Source: Candidatus Brachybacter algidus
GTDB lineage: Bacteria; Bacteroidota; Bacteroidia; Chitinophagales; Saprospiraceae
DNA: 64,000 bases
Direction of reading: 5' to 3'
Assembly (NCBI GenBank): GCA_016711705.1
Contig: JADJSK010000002.1
Location: forward strand, 682,001 to 746,000
Shown: positions 29,080 through 38,251 of the stretch, piece after piece
How positions within the stretch are numbered: the stretch's first letter is position 1
Layout of the letters: every line of letters begins with the position of its first letter
The notes under the pieces: model-generated
Told to the model about the DNA's origin: nothing
Seen by the model: only the letters and a program-made list of their open reading frames with translations
The model's database searches: none
Position numbers and translations under genes: made by a program

Positions 29080-29907
29080 ATGCCAGTTAAGAAGTATAAT
29101 CCGATAACGCCGGGAACCAGATACAGAGTAGGTAATGCCTTTACTGAGGTAACTACTGATACTCCTGAGAAGTCTTTGATGTCAGAGATCAAACGTACCG
29201 GTGGTAGAAACCACGATGGTAAGATGACTGTGCGTCAAAGAGGTGGTGGACATAAGAGAAAATACCGTATCATCGACTTCAAAAGGAACAAAGATGGCAT
29301 ACCTGCCAAAGTTGCTTCTATTGAATATGATCCGAACAGATCAGCGTTTATCGCATTGTTGAATTATGCTGACGGAGAGAAAAGATACATGATCGCAGCG
29401 AAAGGGCTTCAAGTTGGAGCTACAGTTCAAAGTGGTACAGGATCTCCAATCGAGCCGGGAAATACTTTGGTATTAAAAGACATTCCTCTAGGTTCTGAGA
29501 TCTATGCGATTGAAATGCAACCTAATAAAGGTGCTGCAATTGCTAGAAGTGCCGGTACTTATGCTGTACTTGTAGGAAAAGAAGAAAAATATGCTGCCAT
29601 TAAATTGCCTTCAGGCGAAGTAAGAAGGATCTTAATGACATGCAAAGCTACCATTGGTATAGCATCAAACCCTGACCATTCATTATTAGTACTTGGTAAA
29701 GCAGGTCGTTCAGTATGGCTAGGTCGCAGACCAAGAGTAAGAGGTGTAGCGATGAACCCGGTAGATCACCCGATGGGTGGTGGTGAAGGTAAAGCTTCTG
29801 GAGGACATCCGATCTCAAGAACCGGAATCATGGCTAAAGGTCAGAAAACAAGAAATGTGAATAAGAAAAGTTCTGCTTTGATTATCTCAAGACGTAAATC
29901 TAAATAA
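29080..29907 (+). CDS. rplB: 50S ribosomal protein L2
   Basis: 275 aa, full length. It begins PVKKYNPITPGTRYR and contains the conserved RGVAMNPVDHPMGGGEGK segment near the C-terminus, which carries the histidine linked to peptidyl transferase function. L2 helps subunit association. Confidence 0.99.
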   Translation: MPVKKYNPITPGTRYRVGNAFTEVTTDTPEKSLMSEIKRTGGRNHDGKMTVRQRGGGHKRKYRIIDFKRNKDGIPAKVASIEYDPNRSAFIALLNYADGEKRYMIAAKGLQVGATVQSGTGSPIEPGNTLVLKDIPLGSEIYAIEMQPNKGAAIARSAGTYAVLVGKEEKYAAIKLPSGEVRRILMTCKATIGIASNPDHSLLVLGKAGRSVWLGRRPRVRGVAMNPVDHPMGGGEGKASGGHPISRTGIMAKGQKTRNVNKKSSALIISRRKSK

Positions 29908-29933
29908 TAACCGAAATCTGAAATAGTAGCATT

Positions 29934-30200
29934 ATGGCTAGATCATTAAAGAAAGGTCCATATATTCATTACAGCTTACTTGCTAAAATAGCAAAAGCTA
30001 AAGAATCGACTAAAAAAACAGTAATTAAAACTTGGTCTCGTGCATCGATGATCATCCCGGACATGGTTGGGGAGACTATCGCAGTGCATAATGGTAAAAC
30101 ATTCGTACCGGTATTTGTGACTGAAAACATGGTAGGACACAAGTTGGGAGAATTCTCTCCAACACGTAACTTCAGAGGTCACGGGGGTAAAAAGAAATAA
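29934..30200 (+). CDS. rpsS: 30S ribosomal protein S19
   Basis: 88 aa. Starts ARSLKKGPYIH and carries the conserved WSRASMIIPDMVGETIAVHNGK and GHKLGEFSPTR blocks. S19 pairs with S13 in the 30S head. Gap to rplV is 38 bp. Confidence 0.98.
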   Translation: MARSLKKGPYIHYSLLAKIAKAKESTKKTVIKTWSRASMIIPDMVGETIAVHNGKTFVPVFVTENMVGHKLGEFSPTRNFRGHGGKKK

Positions 30201-30238
30201 TCGTTAATAGAAACCAGGCTTTTCTAAAATAAATTGAA

Positions 30239-30598
30239 ATGGAAGCATTAGCTAAATTTAAGAATATCAAAGGATCAGAACGTAAAATGCGTCTGGTAGT
30301 TGATACCATCAGAGGCAAAAATGTAGGAGCAGCTTTGACTATCCTAAAGTTTACTCAAAAACATGCTGCACATCCGGTATACAAAACACTTTTGTCTGCA
30401 GTTTCTAACTGGGAACAATTATCAGGTGTAGAATCTGGAGCTGATAGTCATGGTTTGTTTGTCAAAACAGCTTTTGTTGACGGTGCAGGTATGTTGAAAA
30501 GATTTCAACCAGCTCCACACGGTAGAGCACACAGGATCAGAAAGCGTTCTTGCCACCTGACCATTGTGGTTGATAACAAACTACCTTTAGAAAATTAA
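30239..30598 (+). CDS. rplV: 50S ribosomal protein L22
   Basis: 119 aa. It has the KMRLVVDTIRGKNVGAAL helix and the C-terminal GRAHRIRKRSCHLTIVV hairpin that lines the exit tunnel. This hairpin is where macrolide-resistance changes arise in other bacteria; the sequence here looks ordinary. Confidence 0.98.
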   Translation: MEALAKFKNIKGSERKMRLVVDTIRGKNVGAALTILKFTQKHAAHPVYKTLLSAVSNWEQLSGVESGADSHGLFVKTAFVDGAGMLKRFQPAPHGRAHRIRKRSCHLTIVVDNKLPLEN

Positions 30599-30628
30599 TA
30601 CCTTTATTTAAAATAAATAACCTTATTC

Positions 30629-31417
30629 ATGGGTCAAAAGACAAGTCCAGTAGGTAATAGATTAGGAATCATCCGCGGATGGGATTCTAACTGGTTCGGC
30701 GGAAAAGATATGGCTGCCAAAGTTGTAGAAGATGAGCAGATCAGAACTTATATGAGAGCTCGTATTCCAAAAGGAGGCATAGCTAAAATCGGTATCGAAA
30801 GAACTCTTAAAAGAATCACTGTTACTATTCACACTTCACGTCCCGGTATTATCATTGGTAAAGGTGGACAGGAAGTTGATCGTATCAGAGAGGAATTGAA
30901 AAAACTTACCAGCAAGGACGTTCAAATTAATATCCACGAGATCCGCAAACCTGAATTGGATGCAGCTATCGTTGGAGAAACAATTGCTAAACAAATTGAA
31001 TCCCGTATCAACTACAGAAGAGCTACTAAAATGGCTATCCAATCTACGATGCGTGCAGGTGCTGAAGGTATTAAAGTGCGCTTGTCAGGAAGATTGAATG
31101 GTGCTGAGATGGCTAGATCAGAAGAATATAAAGAAGGAAGAACTCCATTACATACTTTCCGTGCAGATATCGATTATATTGTATCTACAGCACAAACAGT
31201 TTACGGATTAATAGGTATTAAGGTTTGGATCTGTAAAGGTGAAGTATTCGGTAAGAGAGAAATCATGCCACTTCAATCAGAAGAGAAAAAAGCAAATCAA
31301 GGTGGTATGGGCGACCGTAGAAATGATAGAGGTGGAGATAGAAGAAATGACCGTGGTGGTGAAAGAGGTGGAGATAGAAAGCCAGGTGGAAACAGAAATT
31401 TTAAATCTAAAAGGTAG
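30629..31417 (+). CDS. rpsC: 30S ribosomal protein S3 with Arg/Gly/Asp-rich tail
   Basis: 262 aa. Begins GQKTSPVGNRLGIIRGW; the KH domain has the GIIIGKGGQEVDRI motif, and the C-terminal domain has the YGLIGIKVWICKGE block. The normal fold ends near residue 215. About 40 further residues are low complexity, rich in Arg, Asp, Gly and Asn (repeats of RRNDRGGD and ERGGDRKPGG). Such RGG-like tails occur on S3 in some Bacteroidota, in my recollection. A 95-bp gap follows. Confidence 0.98.
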   Translation: MGQKTSPVGNRLGIIRGWDSNWFGGKDMAAKVVEDEQIRTYMRARIPKGGIAKIGIERTLKRITVTIHTSRPGIIIGKGGQEVDRIREELKKLTSKDVQINIHEIRKPELDAAIVGETIAKQIESRINYRRATKMAIQSTMRAGAEGIKVRLSGRLNGAEMARSEEYKEGRTPLHTFRADIDYIVSTAQTVYGLIGIKVWICKGEVFGKREIMPLQSEEKKANQGGMGDRRNDRGGDRRNDRGGERGGDRKPGGNRNFKSKR

Positions 31418-31439
31418 TAGATAATAAAGATATTATATG

Positions 31440-31447
31440 TATCTTTG
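31440..31447 (+). promoter_or_regulatory. Possible internal promoter -7 box before rplP
   Basis: TATCTTTG fits TAnnTTTG and lies in the 95-bp rpsC-rplP gap, but no TTG -33 element lies at the right distance. The long gap is the main support. Confidence 0.3.
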
Positions 31448-31512
31448 CACCTCCTTAGAGAAAAGCAGATACAAATAGCTTTTAATCAGCGAATTATAAA
31501 GAAAGACGTACC

Positions 31513-31935
31513 ATGTTACAACCAAAAAGAACAAAATTCAGAAAGCAGCATAAAATGAACCCTAAGGGTTGTGCTCATAAAGGTAGTACCATATCTTTCG
31601 GTTCTGTGGCTCTTAAGTCCATAACCGGTGGAAGATTGACAGCTCGTCAAATAGAATCTGCAAGGATTGCAATGACGCGTTACATGAAAAGAGAAGGAAA
31701 AGTGTGGATCAGAATTTTCCCTGATAAACCGATTACTAAAAAGCCTCTTGAAGTACGTATGGGTAAGGGTAAAGGTCCTGTAGATCACTACGTAGCAGTT
31801 ATTAAACCGGGTAGAATCTTGTTCGAAATGGACGGAGTATCAGTGGAAATAGCAAAAGAGGCCTTCAGATTGGCAGCACAAAAGCTTCCAGTTATGACAA
31901 AAACAATTTTGAGAACAGATATCAGACTAGATTAA
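31513..31935 (+). CDS. rplP: 50S ribosomal protein L16
   Basis: 140 aa, full length. It starts LQPKRTKFRKQHK and contains ARIAMTRYMKREGKVWIRIFPDKP and the GKGKGPVDHYVAV segment that reaches the A-site tRNA. It comes after the longest gap of the S10 section and possibly a secondary promoter. Confidence 0.98.
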   Translation: MLQPKRTKFRKQHKMNPKGCAHKGSTISFGSVALKSITGGRLTARQIESARIAMTRYMKREGKVWIRIFPDKPITKKPLEVRMGKGKGPVDHYVAVIKPGRILFEMDGVSVEIAKEAFRLAAQKLPVMTKTILRTDIRLD

Positions 31936-31956
31936 TTTTTAAACCATATTAGAATC

Positions 31957-32214
31957 ATGGCAAACAAACATTATAAAGAAGTGCAGATCTTGGCAGACAG
32001 CGAATTGGTTGAAAAATTAGCTGAAACTCAATTAGACTTGACTAAAACCAGATTTGATCAAACAATTTCAGGTAATGTCACTCCTAAAGAGATCAGAGAT
32101 GCGAAGAAAAATATCGCAAGGATCAATACAGAGATCAGAAGCAGAGAAGTAGCTCAGATGACTGAAGGCGAATTAGCTAAGAGATCAAAGATCAGATACA
32201 GAAGAAGCAAATAA
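31957..32214 (+). CDS. rpmC: 50S ribosomal protein L29
   Basis: 85 aa, somewhat longer than the common 65 aa. The C-terminal part has the family pattern LRx-like TQLDLTKTRFDQ and IRDAKKNIARINTEI. The extra length is an N-terminal acidic segment (YKEVQILADSELVEKL) plus a basic tail (KIRYRRSK). It lies at the exit site near L23. Confidence 0.95.
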   Translation: MANKHYKEVQILADSELVEKLAETQLDLTKTRFDQTISGNVTPKEIRDAKKNIARINTEIRSREVAQMTEGELAKRSKIRYRRSK

Positions 32215-32256
32215 TCGAATCTCCGTCATAAATAAAATTTAAAGTATCCAGGCAAT

Positions 32257-32520
32257 ATGGAACAATTAGTTAGACAGTTCAGAAAGGAAAGAGTTGGTAA
32301 AGTTACCAGCAACAAAATGGAAAAATCCATTTCGGTCATGGTGGAGCGCAAGATCAAGCATCCACTATATGGAAAGTATGTGAAGAAATCCAATTCCTTT
32401 ATGGCTCACGATGAGAAAAACGAATGTCAAATTGGTGACATAGTTAAAATAATGGAAACGAGACCGTTATCTAAGAATAAGAGATGGCGTTTAATCGAAA
32501 TCCTAGAAAAAGCGAAGTAA
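32257..32520 (+). CDS. rpsQ: 30S ribosomal protein S17
   Basis: 87 aa. Contains RKERVGKVTSNKMEKSISVMVERKIKHP split over the OB-fold strands, and the final METRPLSKNKRWRLIEI block typical of S17. It is an early 16S rRNA-binding assembly protein. Confidence 0.97.
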   Translation: MEQLVRQFRKERVGKVTSNKMEKSISVMVERKIKHPLYGKYVKKSNSFMAHDEKNECQIGDIVKIMETRPLSKNKRWRLIEILEKAK

Positions 32521-32550
32521 TTAAATAATCAGGTATAATCCTTATTTGTA

Positions 32551-32916
32551 ATGATACAGACAGAGTCCAGACTAAGAGTAGCAGACAATAGTGGAGCCAA
32601 AGAGGTTCTATGCATACATGTCCTTGGTGGTTCAACCAGACGTTACGCGTCGATCGGCGATAGAATAGTTGTTTCAGTGAAACAAGCTTCTCCCGGAGGT
32701 ATTAAAAAAGGTACTGTTTCAAAAGCAGTTATCGTAAGAACTAAAAAAGAAATTAGACGTAACGACGGATCTTATATCCGTTTTGACGACAATGCTGTTG
32801 TTCTGTTGAACAATCAGGATGAGCCGAGAGGTACACGTATTTTTGGCCCTGTTGCCAGAGAATTGCGCGAAAAGGATTACATGAGAATTGTTTCATTAGC
32901 TCCTGAGGTGCTTTAA
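32551..32916 (+). CDS. rplN: 50S ribosomal protein L14
   Basis: 121 aa. Starts IQTESRLRVADNSGAKEV and ends RELREKDYMRIVSLAPEVL, both diagnostic. L14 contributes to the B8 intersubunit bridge. The next gene starts 10 bp later. Confidence 0.98.
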   Translation: MIQTESRLRVADNSGAKEVLCIHVLGGSTRRYASIGDRIVVSVKQASPGGIKKGTVSKAVIVRTKKEIRRNDGSYIRFDDNAVVLLNNQDEPRGTRIFGPVARELREKDYMRIVSLAPEVL

Positions 32917-32926
32917 AAAATAAGTC

Positions 32927-33277
32927 ATGAGTAGTAAAAAGACAAACTCCAAACAAAAGCGTTTCGCTCCGAAACTGCATATCAAAAAAGGTGATGAAGT
33001 AATGATCATAGCCGGAAGTGAAAAAGGAAATAAAGGTATAGTTTCTGCTATCCTTGTTGGGCAGAATAGAGCAGTGGTTGAAGGTCGTAATATGGCTAAG
33101 AAACACGTAAAACCTCAACAGGATCAGCCAGGCGGTATCCAGGATATGGAACTACCAATTCATCTTTCTAACCTTATGTTAGTAGATAAAAAGGGTGTTG
33201 CTTCCAGAACAGGTAGAAAAGATGACAACGGTAAGTTGACAAGATATTTTAAAAAATCAGGTGAAATAGTTAAGTAA
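32927..33277 (+). CDS. rplX: 50S ribosomal protein L24
   Basis: 116 aa. The KOW motif is clear (KKGDEVMIIAGSEKGNKGIV), followed by VEGRNMAKKHVKP. It initiates 50S assembly by binding 23S rRNA. Its last base is the first base of the rplE start codon, so the genes overlap by 1 bp (TAATG). Confidence 0.97.
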   Translation: MSSKKTNSKQKRFAPKLHIKKGDEVMIIAGSEKGNKGIVSAILVGQNRAVVEGRNMAKKHVKPQQDQPGGIQDMELPIHLSNLMLVDKKGVASRTGRKDDNGKLTRYFKKSGEIVK

Positions 33278-33825
33278 TGAGTTACGTTCCTAGATACAAA
33301 TCAAAATACAGAGATGAGATCATTCCTAAACTAATGGAAGATTTTAAATACTCATCTATCATGCAGGTACCTCGTCTTGAGAAGATCTGTATCAACCAAG
33401 GTTTGGGCGATGCAGTTTCAGACAAGAAAGTAATTGATAATGCTTTGGTAGATTTAACTACGATTGCTGGTCAGAAGGCCGTAATTACTAAGGCTAAAAC
33501 TTCTATATCTAACTTTAAGTTAAGAGAAGAAATGCCGATTGGTATTCGAGTTACTCTACGTAACGAACGTATGTATGAATTCCTTGACAGATTTATCTCT
33601 GTTTCTCTTCCTCGTGTTAGAGATTTCAAAGGTATCAATGATAAAAGTTTTGATGGAAGAGGTAATTACTCAATGGGTATTACAGAACAAATCATCTTTC
33701 CTGAGATCGACATCGATAAAATTGCAAAGGTATTGGGTATGAACATCACTTTTGTAACCACAGCTAAAACTGATGCTGAAGCTCATGCTTTACTCTCAGC
33801 TTTAGGATTACCTTTCAAAAAATAA
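33277..33825 (+). CDS. rplE: 50S ribosomal protein L5
   Basis: 182 aa. Has MQVPRLEKICINQGLGDA, the KTSISNFKLREEMPIG segment and RDFKGINDKSFDGRGNYS, all conserved. L5 binds 5S rRNA and the P-site tRNA. Translation is probably coupled to rplX by the 1-bp overlap. Confidence 0.98.
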   Translation: MSYVPRYKSKYRDEIIPKLMEDFKYSSIMQVPRLEKICINQGLGDAVSDKKVIDNALVDLTTIAGQKAVITKAKTSISNFKLREEMPIGIRVTLRNERMYEFLDRFISVSLPRVRDFKGINDKSFDGRGNYSMGITEQIIFPEIDIDKIAKVLGMNITFVTTAKTDAEAHALLSALGLPFKK

Positions 33826-33849
33826 TAAACAGCTTAATAAAATAACCAA

Positions 33850-34119
33850 ATGGCAAAGAAATCAATAATCGCGCGCGAATTAAAAAGAGAGCGTATGGTT
33901 GCTAAATATGCTGAGAAAAGAAAACAACTTAAGGAAGCGGGAAATTATGAGGAGTTGGATAAAATGCCAAGAAACTCAGCTAAAATCCGACTTCACAATC
34001 GTTGCAAGTTGACAGGTCGACCTAAAGGTTACATGAGAGATTTCGGTCTTTGCAGAGTAATGTTTAGAAAAATGGCACTTGAAGGCAAAATACCTGGGAT
34101 CACTAAGTCATCTTGGTAG
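33850..34119 (+). CDS. rpsN: 30S ribosomal protein S14, zinc-free form
   Basis: 89 aa, the long C-minus type. It has the C-terminal NRCKLTGRPKGYMRDFGLCR block without the paired CxxC zinc ligands of the short form, so it should not need zinc. Confidence 0.97.
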   Translation: MAKKSIIARELKRERMVAKYAEKRKQLKEAGNYEELDKMPRNSAKIRLHNRCKLTGRPKGYMRDFGLCRVMFRKMALEGKIPGITKSSW

Positions 34120-34165
34120 AATAATTAGATTAATAAATTTTATTTAGAAATAAATTTTAAGAAAA

Positions 34166-34570
34166 ATGGCTCTAAACGATCCAATCGCAGATTACCTTAC
34201 TAGAATCCGTAATGCTCAGCAAGCCGGTCATAGAATAGTAGAAATTCCTTCTTCAAATATGAAAAAAGGTATTACTGAAATTCTTTATGATAATGGATAT
34301 ATCTTGAAGTATATGTTTGATGATGCAGCTGGAAAGCAAGGTGTCATCAAGATAGCTCTAAAATATAACGAGAGTACTAAGAAGCCGGTAATACAGCAGT
34401 TAAAAAGAGTAAGTCGTCCAGGTTTACGTCAATATTTTCACTGTGTTGATCTACCAAGAGTTATTAATGGTTTGGGAATAGCAATAGTTTCTACATCTCA
34501 CGGTCTTCTAACTGATAAGCAGGCAAGATCACAGAATGTAGGTGGTGAAGTAGTATGCTTCATTAGTTAA
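34166..34570 (+). CDS. rpsH: 30S ribosomal protein S8
   Basis: 134 aa. DPIADYLTRIRNAQQAGH at the start and GLGIAIVSTSHGLLTDKQAR with the GGEVVCFIS end are diagnostic. In E. coli S8 represses the spc operon; this cannot be judged here. Confidence 0.98.
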   Translation: MALNDPIADYLTRIRNAQQAGHRIVEIPSSNMKKGITEILYDNGYILKYMFDDAAGKQGVIKIALKYNESTKKPVIQQLKRVSRPGLRQYFHCVDLPRVINGLGIAIVSTSHGLLTDKQARSQNVGGEVVCFIS

Positions 34571-34600
34571 TATTAATTAGAAAGAGAGAAATATTTAAAT

Positions 34601-35158
34601 ATGTCAAGAATTGGTAAATCCCCAATTACATTACCAAGTGGGGTTGAATTTAGCGTAGATAAGTCAAATGTTGTTACTGTAAAGGGACCTAAAGGTGCTC
34701 TTAAACAAAAGTTTGATGCCGATATGATTCTTAAGTTAGAAGATGGTGTTATTACTGTTGAAAGACCAACTGAATCAAAGCGTCACCGATCACTTCATGG
34801 ATTAACGCGTGCGTTAGTCAATGGAATGGTAGAGGGCGTGTCTACAGGTTTTACTAAAACAATGGAGTTAGTAGGTGTAGGTTTTAGAGCAACTAACACT
34901 GGTCAGCTTCTTGAATTGGCATTAGGTTTCTCGCATCCGATCATGTTTTCAATTCCAAAGGAAGTGACACTTGAGACAAAGGCTGAGAAAGGTCAACCAC
35001 CTACTATTATATTAACTAGTTTTGATAAGCAATTGATCGGTCAGGTAGCTGCTAAGATCCGTGGATTCAAAAAGCCTGAACCTTACAAAGGAAAAGGTAT
35101 CCGTTTCGCTGGCGAACAAGTGAGAAGAAAAGCCGGTAAAACTGCTGGTAAGAAATAA
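34601..35158 (+). CDS. rplF: 50S ribosomal protein L6
   Basis: 185 aa with two related halves. Conserved features: SRIGKSPITLPSGVE, VKGPKG, VGVGFRA, and KPEPYKGKGIRFAGEQVRRK near the end. L6 lies close to the factor-binding site. Confidence 0.98.
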   Translation: MSRIGKSPITLPSGVEFSVDKSNVVTVKGPKGALKQKFDADMILKLEDGVITVERPTESKRHRSLHGLTRALVNGMVEGVSTGFTKTMELVGVGFRATNTGQLLELALGFSHPIMFSIPKEVTLETKAEKGQPPTIILTSFDKQLIGQVAAKIRGFKKPEPYKGKGIRFAGEQVRRKAGKTAGKK

Positions 35159-35189
35159 TATCCTTATAACATTCTATTTAGAATTTGAA

Positions 35190-35543
35190 ATGAAAAAGAC
35201 AAAAGAGGAATCAAGAGCAAGGATCCATTACAGGATTAAAAAAAAGGTTAAAGGCACATCAGACAGACCTAGATTGGCTGTCTTCAGAAGCAATAAATCG
35301 ATTTATGCTCAGTTGATAGATGACCTTAGTGGTAATGTTCTTACTGCTGCGTCTTCAGGTTTGTTAACTTCGAAAGAAGGTATCAACAAAGTTGATCAGG
35401 CTAAAGAAGTTGGCAAGTTGATTGCTGAAAGAGCTAAAGCAAATAATATTGAAAGCATCGTTTTTGACAGAAGTGGTTATTTATATCACGGAAGAATTAA
35501 AGCATTGGCTGAAGGAGCCCGTGAAGCAGGTTTGAAATTTTAA
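35190..35543 (+). CDS. rplR: 50S ribosomal protein L18
   Basis: 117 aa. Contains RIHYRIKKKVKGTSDRPRLA, FRSNKSIYAQLIDD and the YHGRIKALAEGAREAGL end. It brings 5S rRNA into the 50S subunit with L5. Confidence 0.98.
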   Translation: MKKTKEESRARIHYRIKKKVKGTSDRPRLAVFRSNKSIYAQLIDDLSGNVLTAASSGLLTSKEGINKVDQAKEVGKLIAERAKANNIESIVFDRSGYLYHGRIKALAEGAREAGLKF

Positions 35544-35563
35544 ATTTTATAGTAAACTAAACA

Positions 35564-36094
35564 ATGGCTAAACAACCACAAAATAAAATGCGTCCGGCTG
35601 ACGCTGAATTGAAAGATAAATTAGTAGCTGTCAATCGTGTTGCTAAGGTAACAAAAGGTGGACGTACCTTTAGTTTTGCAGCAATAGTAGTTGTCGGTGA
35701 CGGTCAGGGTTCTGTAGGACAGGGCCTGGGTAAAGCTAGAGACGTTGCTGATGCTATAGCGAAAGCGATCGATGATGCTAAGAAAAACCTCATAAAAGTT
35801 CCAATTCATAAAGGAACGATTCCTCATCCACAATTGGGTAAGTATGGTGCAGGTAAAGTTTTCATAAAGCCAGCTGCTGATGGTACGGGTGTTATTGCTG
35901 GTGGAGCCATGAGAGCAGTGTTGGAGATAGCCGGTGTTCATAATGTACTTGCTAAATCTCAAGGTTCTTCCAACCCACACAACGTTGTGAAAGCAACATT
36001 GGATGCACTAATGAAATTAAGAGATCCATACACAGTGGCTCAGCAAAGAGGAATCTCTTTGAAGGAACTGTTTACTGGAGAAATTGAAAAATAA
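35564..36094 (+). CDS. rpsE: 30S ribosomal protein S5
   Basis: 176 aa. Includes LVAVNRVAKVTKGGRTFSFA, GDGQGSVGQGLGKARDVADA and the AGGAMRAVLEIAGVHNVLAKSQ-type loop. It affects decoding fidelity with S4. rpmD starts 8 bp later. Confidence 0.98.
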   Translation: MAKQPQNKMRPADAELKDKLVAVNRVAKVTKGGRTFSFAAIVVVGDGQGSVGQGLGKARDVADAIAKAIDDAKKNLIKVPIHKGTIPHPQLGKYGAGKVFIKPAADGTGVIAGGAMRAVLEIAGVHNVLAKSQGSSNPHNVVKATLDALMKLRDPYTVAQQRGISLKELFTGEIEK

Positions 36095-36102
36095 TATAAG
36101 CC

Positions 36103-36285
36103 ATGGCACAATTAAAAATTACACAGGTTAAAAGTACTATTGATAGATCTAAACGTCAGAAAGGTACTATGGAGGCTTTGGGTATCAAAAAAGTATACCG
36201 TTCAGTAGTACATGAAGATTCACCGTCTTTAAGAGGTATGATAAGAGCAGTTAATCATTTGATCACTGTTGAAGAAGTTAAATAA
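36103..36285 (+). CDS. rpmD: 50S ribosomal protein L30
   Basis: 60 aa, normal for the family. Has KITQVKSTIDRSKRQKGTM and the GLRxx-like ALGIKKVYRSVVHEDSPSLRG block, so this short frame is real. Confidence 0.97.
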   Translation: MAQLKITQVKSTIDRSKRQKGTMEALGIKKVYRSVVHEDSPSLRGMIRAVNHLITVEEVK

Positions 36286-36309
36286 TCTTTATATTAATAA
36301 GATATTCTC

Positions 36310-36756
36310 ATGGAATTAAATAATCTTAGACCTGCCAAAGGTTCAAATAAATCAAGCAAAAGGATCGCGAGAGGTCAGGGAAGCGGACGAGGTGGAACAT
36401 CTACAAGAGGTCATAAAGGGGACAAGGCGCGCTCAGGTTTCAAAGCTAAAAGAGCTCATGAAGGAGGACAAATGCCTATACAAATGCGTTTGCCTAAATT
36501 CGGTTTCAAAAATGTAAACAGAGTAGAGTATGTTGCAATCAACTTGAATACTCTTGACGCTTTGGCAGAAATACACAATGTAACTGAGATCAATTTCGAA
36601 TTCCTTACTTCTAAGAAAGTAATTAAGAAATCAGAGAAATTTAAAATCCTTGGTACAGGTGATTTAAATAAAGTACTTACTGTAAGTGCTCACGCTGCAT
36701 CTAAAATTGCTCAAGAAAAGATCGTTGGGCTGGGTGGAACCTTTACAACTATTTAA
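36310..36756 (+). CDS. rplO: 50S ribosomal protein L15
   Basis: 148 aa. The Gly/Arg-rich N-terminal extension (RIARGQGSGRGGTSTRGHKG) and GGQMPIQMRLPKFGFKN are characteristic. It is a late assembly protein. A gap of 54 bp separates it from secY. Confidence 0.98.
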   Translation: MELNNLRPAKGSNKSSKRIARGQGSGRGGTSTRGHKGDKARSGFKAKRAHEGGQMPIQMRLPKFGFKNVNRVEYVAINLNTLDALAEIHNVTEINFEFLTSKKVIKKSEKFKILGTGDLNKVLTVSAHAASKIAQEKIVGLGGTFTTI

Positions 36757-36810
36757 TGTTTACCATTTTTTTTAACACTTTTGTAGAGAACACAAACATA
36801 TAGTAAGAGG

Positions 36811-38178
36811 ATGAAAAGATTTATCGATACTTTAAAAAATATATGGGCCATAAAGGAACTTAGGAATCGTTTACTTTATACACTTATTTTATTGGTTGTA
36901 TTTCGTCTCGGTTCTTATATAGTGTTGCCTGGTGTTATGTCTGATGTTTTATCTAACGTTGCTAAGGGACGTAGTGCTAATGACTTACTTGGTTTGATTA
37001 ATATCTTTACAGGGGGTGCCTTTAATCAGGCTTCTATTTTAGCTTTAGGTATTATGCCTTACATTACAGCATCCATTATTATACAAGTATTGGGATTTGC
37101 AGTTCCTTATTTCCAGCGATTACAACAAAAGGAAGGAGAGTCAGGTAGAAAAAAATTAAATCAGATAACACGTGTACTTACTGTTGCTATTACATTGGTA
37201 CAAGGCGGTGCATATCTCACATACCTTAAAGGCGTAGGAGCGATATCTCCAAATATAGCTCAGAGTATTTTCTGGGGATCGAATATACTTATTCTTACTA
37301 CAGGTACTGTTTTCGCAATGTGGTTGGGTGAGAAAATTACAGATAAAGGGATTGGAAATGGTGTTTCATTATTGATCATGGTGGGTATATTATCAAGATT
37401 GCCACAGGCTTTCATCTTTGAATTTGATGCTCAAATGGCTTCAAGCGGTTTGATTATTTTTATTCTTGAGTTAGCTGCATTATTTCTTATCATCATGTTT
37501 ACAATTTTAATTGTTCAAGGTGTACGTAAGATTCCGCTTCAGTTTCCCAAAAAGGCGATTGGTGGGGGAAGTCTTGCAGCAGGTAACAGAGAATACATTC
37601 CACTTAAGGTGAATGGTGCCGGTGTAATGCCTATCATTTTTGCTCAGGCATTAATGTTTTTGCCGGCTATACTTGCTCAGTATTTTACTGGTGCTGATGC
37701 TGGTGGAGCTTCATCAAGTTCATTTGTACGTTCTTTGAATGACCATTTTTCATTCACCTACAATATGATTTATTTTGTGTTGATAATTGTATTTACATAT
37801 GTGTACACGGCTCTATTGATTAATCCGCAGCAATATGCTGAATATCTTAAAAGATCTAATGCATATATTCCTGGAGTAAAGCCTGGTAAAGATACGGAGG
37901 ATTATATTGATGCTATTACTTCTAAAATCACATTCCCAGGTTCTGTGATTCTTGGTATTGTAGCTATACTTCCGGCTATAGCAGTCGTATTTGGTGTTAA
38001 TCCATCTTTTGCTCTTTTCTTTGGAGGAACGTCTCTATTGATCATGGTGGCAGTAATATTGGATACACTATCTCAAATAGAAAGTCATCTGTTGATGAGA
38101 AAATATGATGGACTTGTTCAATCAGGTAAGATACAAGGTCGAGCCAGTGCTGGTGGTATACAAATAGGATCATATTAA
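36811..38178 (+). CDS. secY: Protein translocase subunit SecY
   Basis: 455 aa with about ten membrane helices. Key features: N-terminal NIWAIKELRNRLLYTLILL, the plug-region GGAFNQASILALGIMPYITASII, the cytoplasmic loops with RKIPLQFPKKAIGG, and the C-terminal LLMRKYDGLVQSGKIQGR. SecY forms the inner-membrane channel that exports all the leader-bearing proteins of this window. It sits in its usual place after rplO. Confidence 0.98.
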   Translation: MKRFIDTLKNIWAIKELRNRLLYTLILLVVFRLGSYIVLPGVMSDVLSNVAKGRSANDLLGLINIFTGGAFNQASILALGIMPYITASIIIQVLGFAVPYFQRLQQKEGESGRKKLNQITRVLTVAITLVQGGAYLTYLKGVGAISPNIAQSIFWGSNILILTTGTVFAMWLGEKITDKGIGNGVSLLIMVGILSRLPQAFIFEFDAQMASSGLIIFILELAALFLIIMFTILIVQGVRKIPLQFPKKAIGGGSLAAGNREYIPLKVNGAGVMPIIFAQALMFLPAILAQYFTGADAGGASSSSFVRSLNDHFSFTYNMIYFVLIIVFTYVYTALLINPQQYAEYLKRSNAYIPGVKPGKDTEDYIDAITSKITFPGSVILGIVAILPAIAVVFGVNPSFALFFGGTSLLIMVAVILDTLSQIESHLLMRKYDGLVQSGKIQGRASAGGIQIGSY

Positions 38179-38215
38179 TGTTTAATATTACTTTCGAAGT
38201 ATTTAGAGAGTTGAA

Positions 38216-38223
38216 TATTTTTG
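38216..38223 (+). promoter_or_regulatory. Possible internal promoter -7 box before map
   Basis: TATTTTTG fits the TAnnTTTG consensus in the 73-bp secY-map gap, 28 bp before the map start codon. The -33 region has only CTTTCG rather than TTG, so this is a weak call. Confidence 0.3.
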
Positions 38224-38251
38224 ATTCATTAATTATAAACATAAAGTTCTG

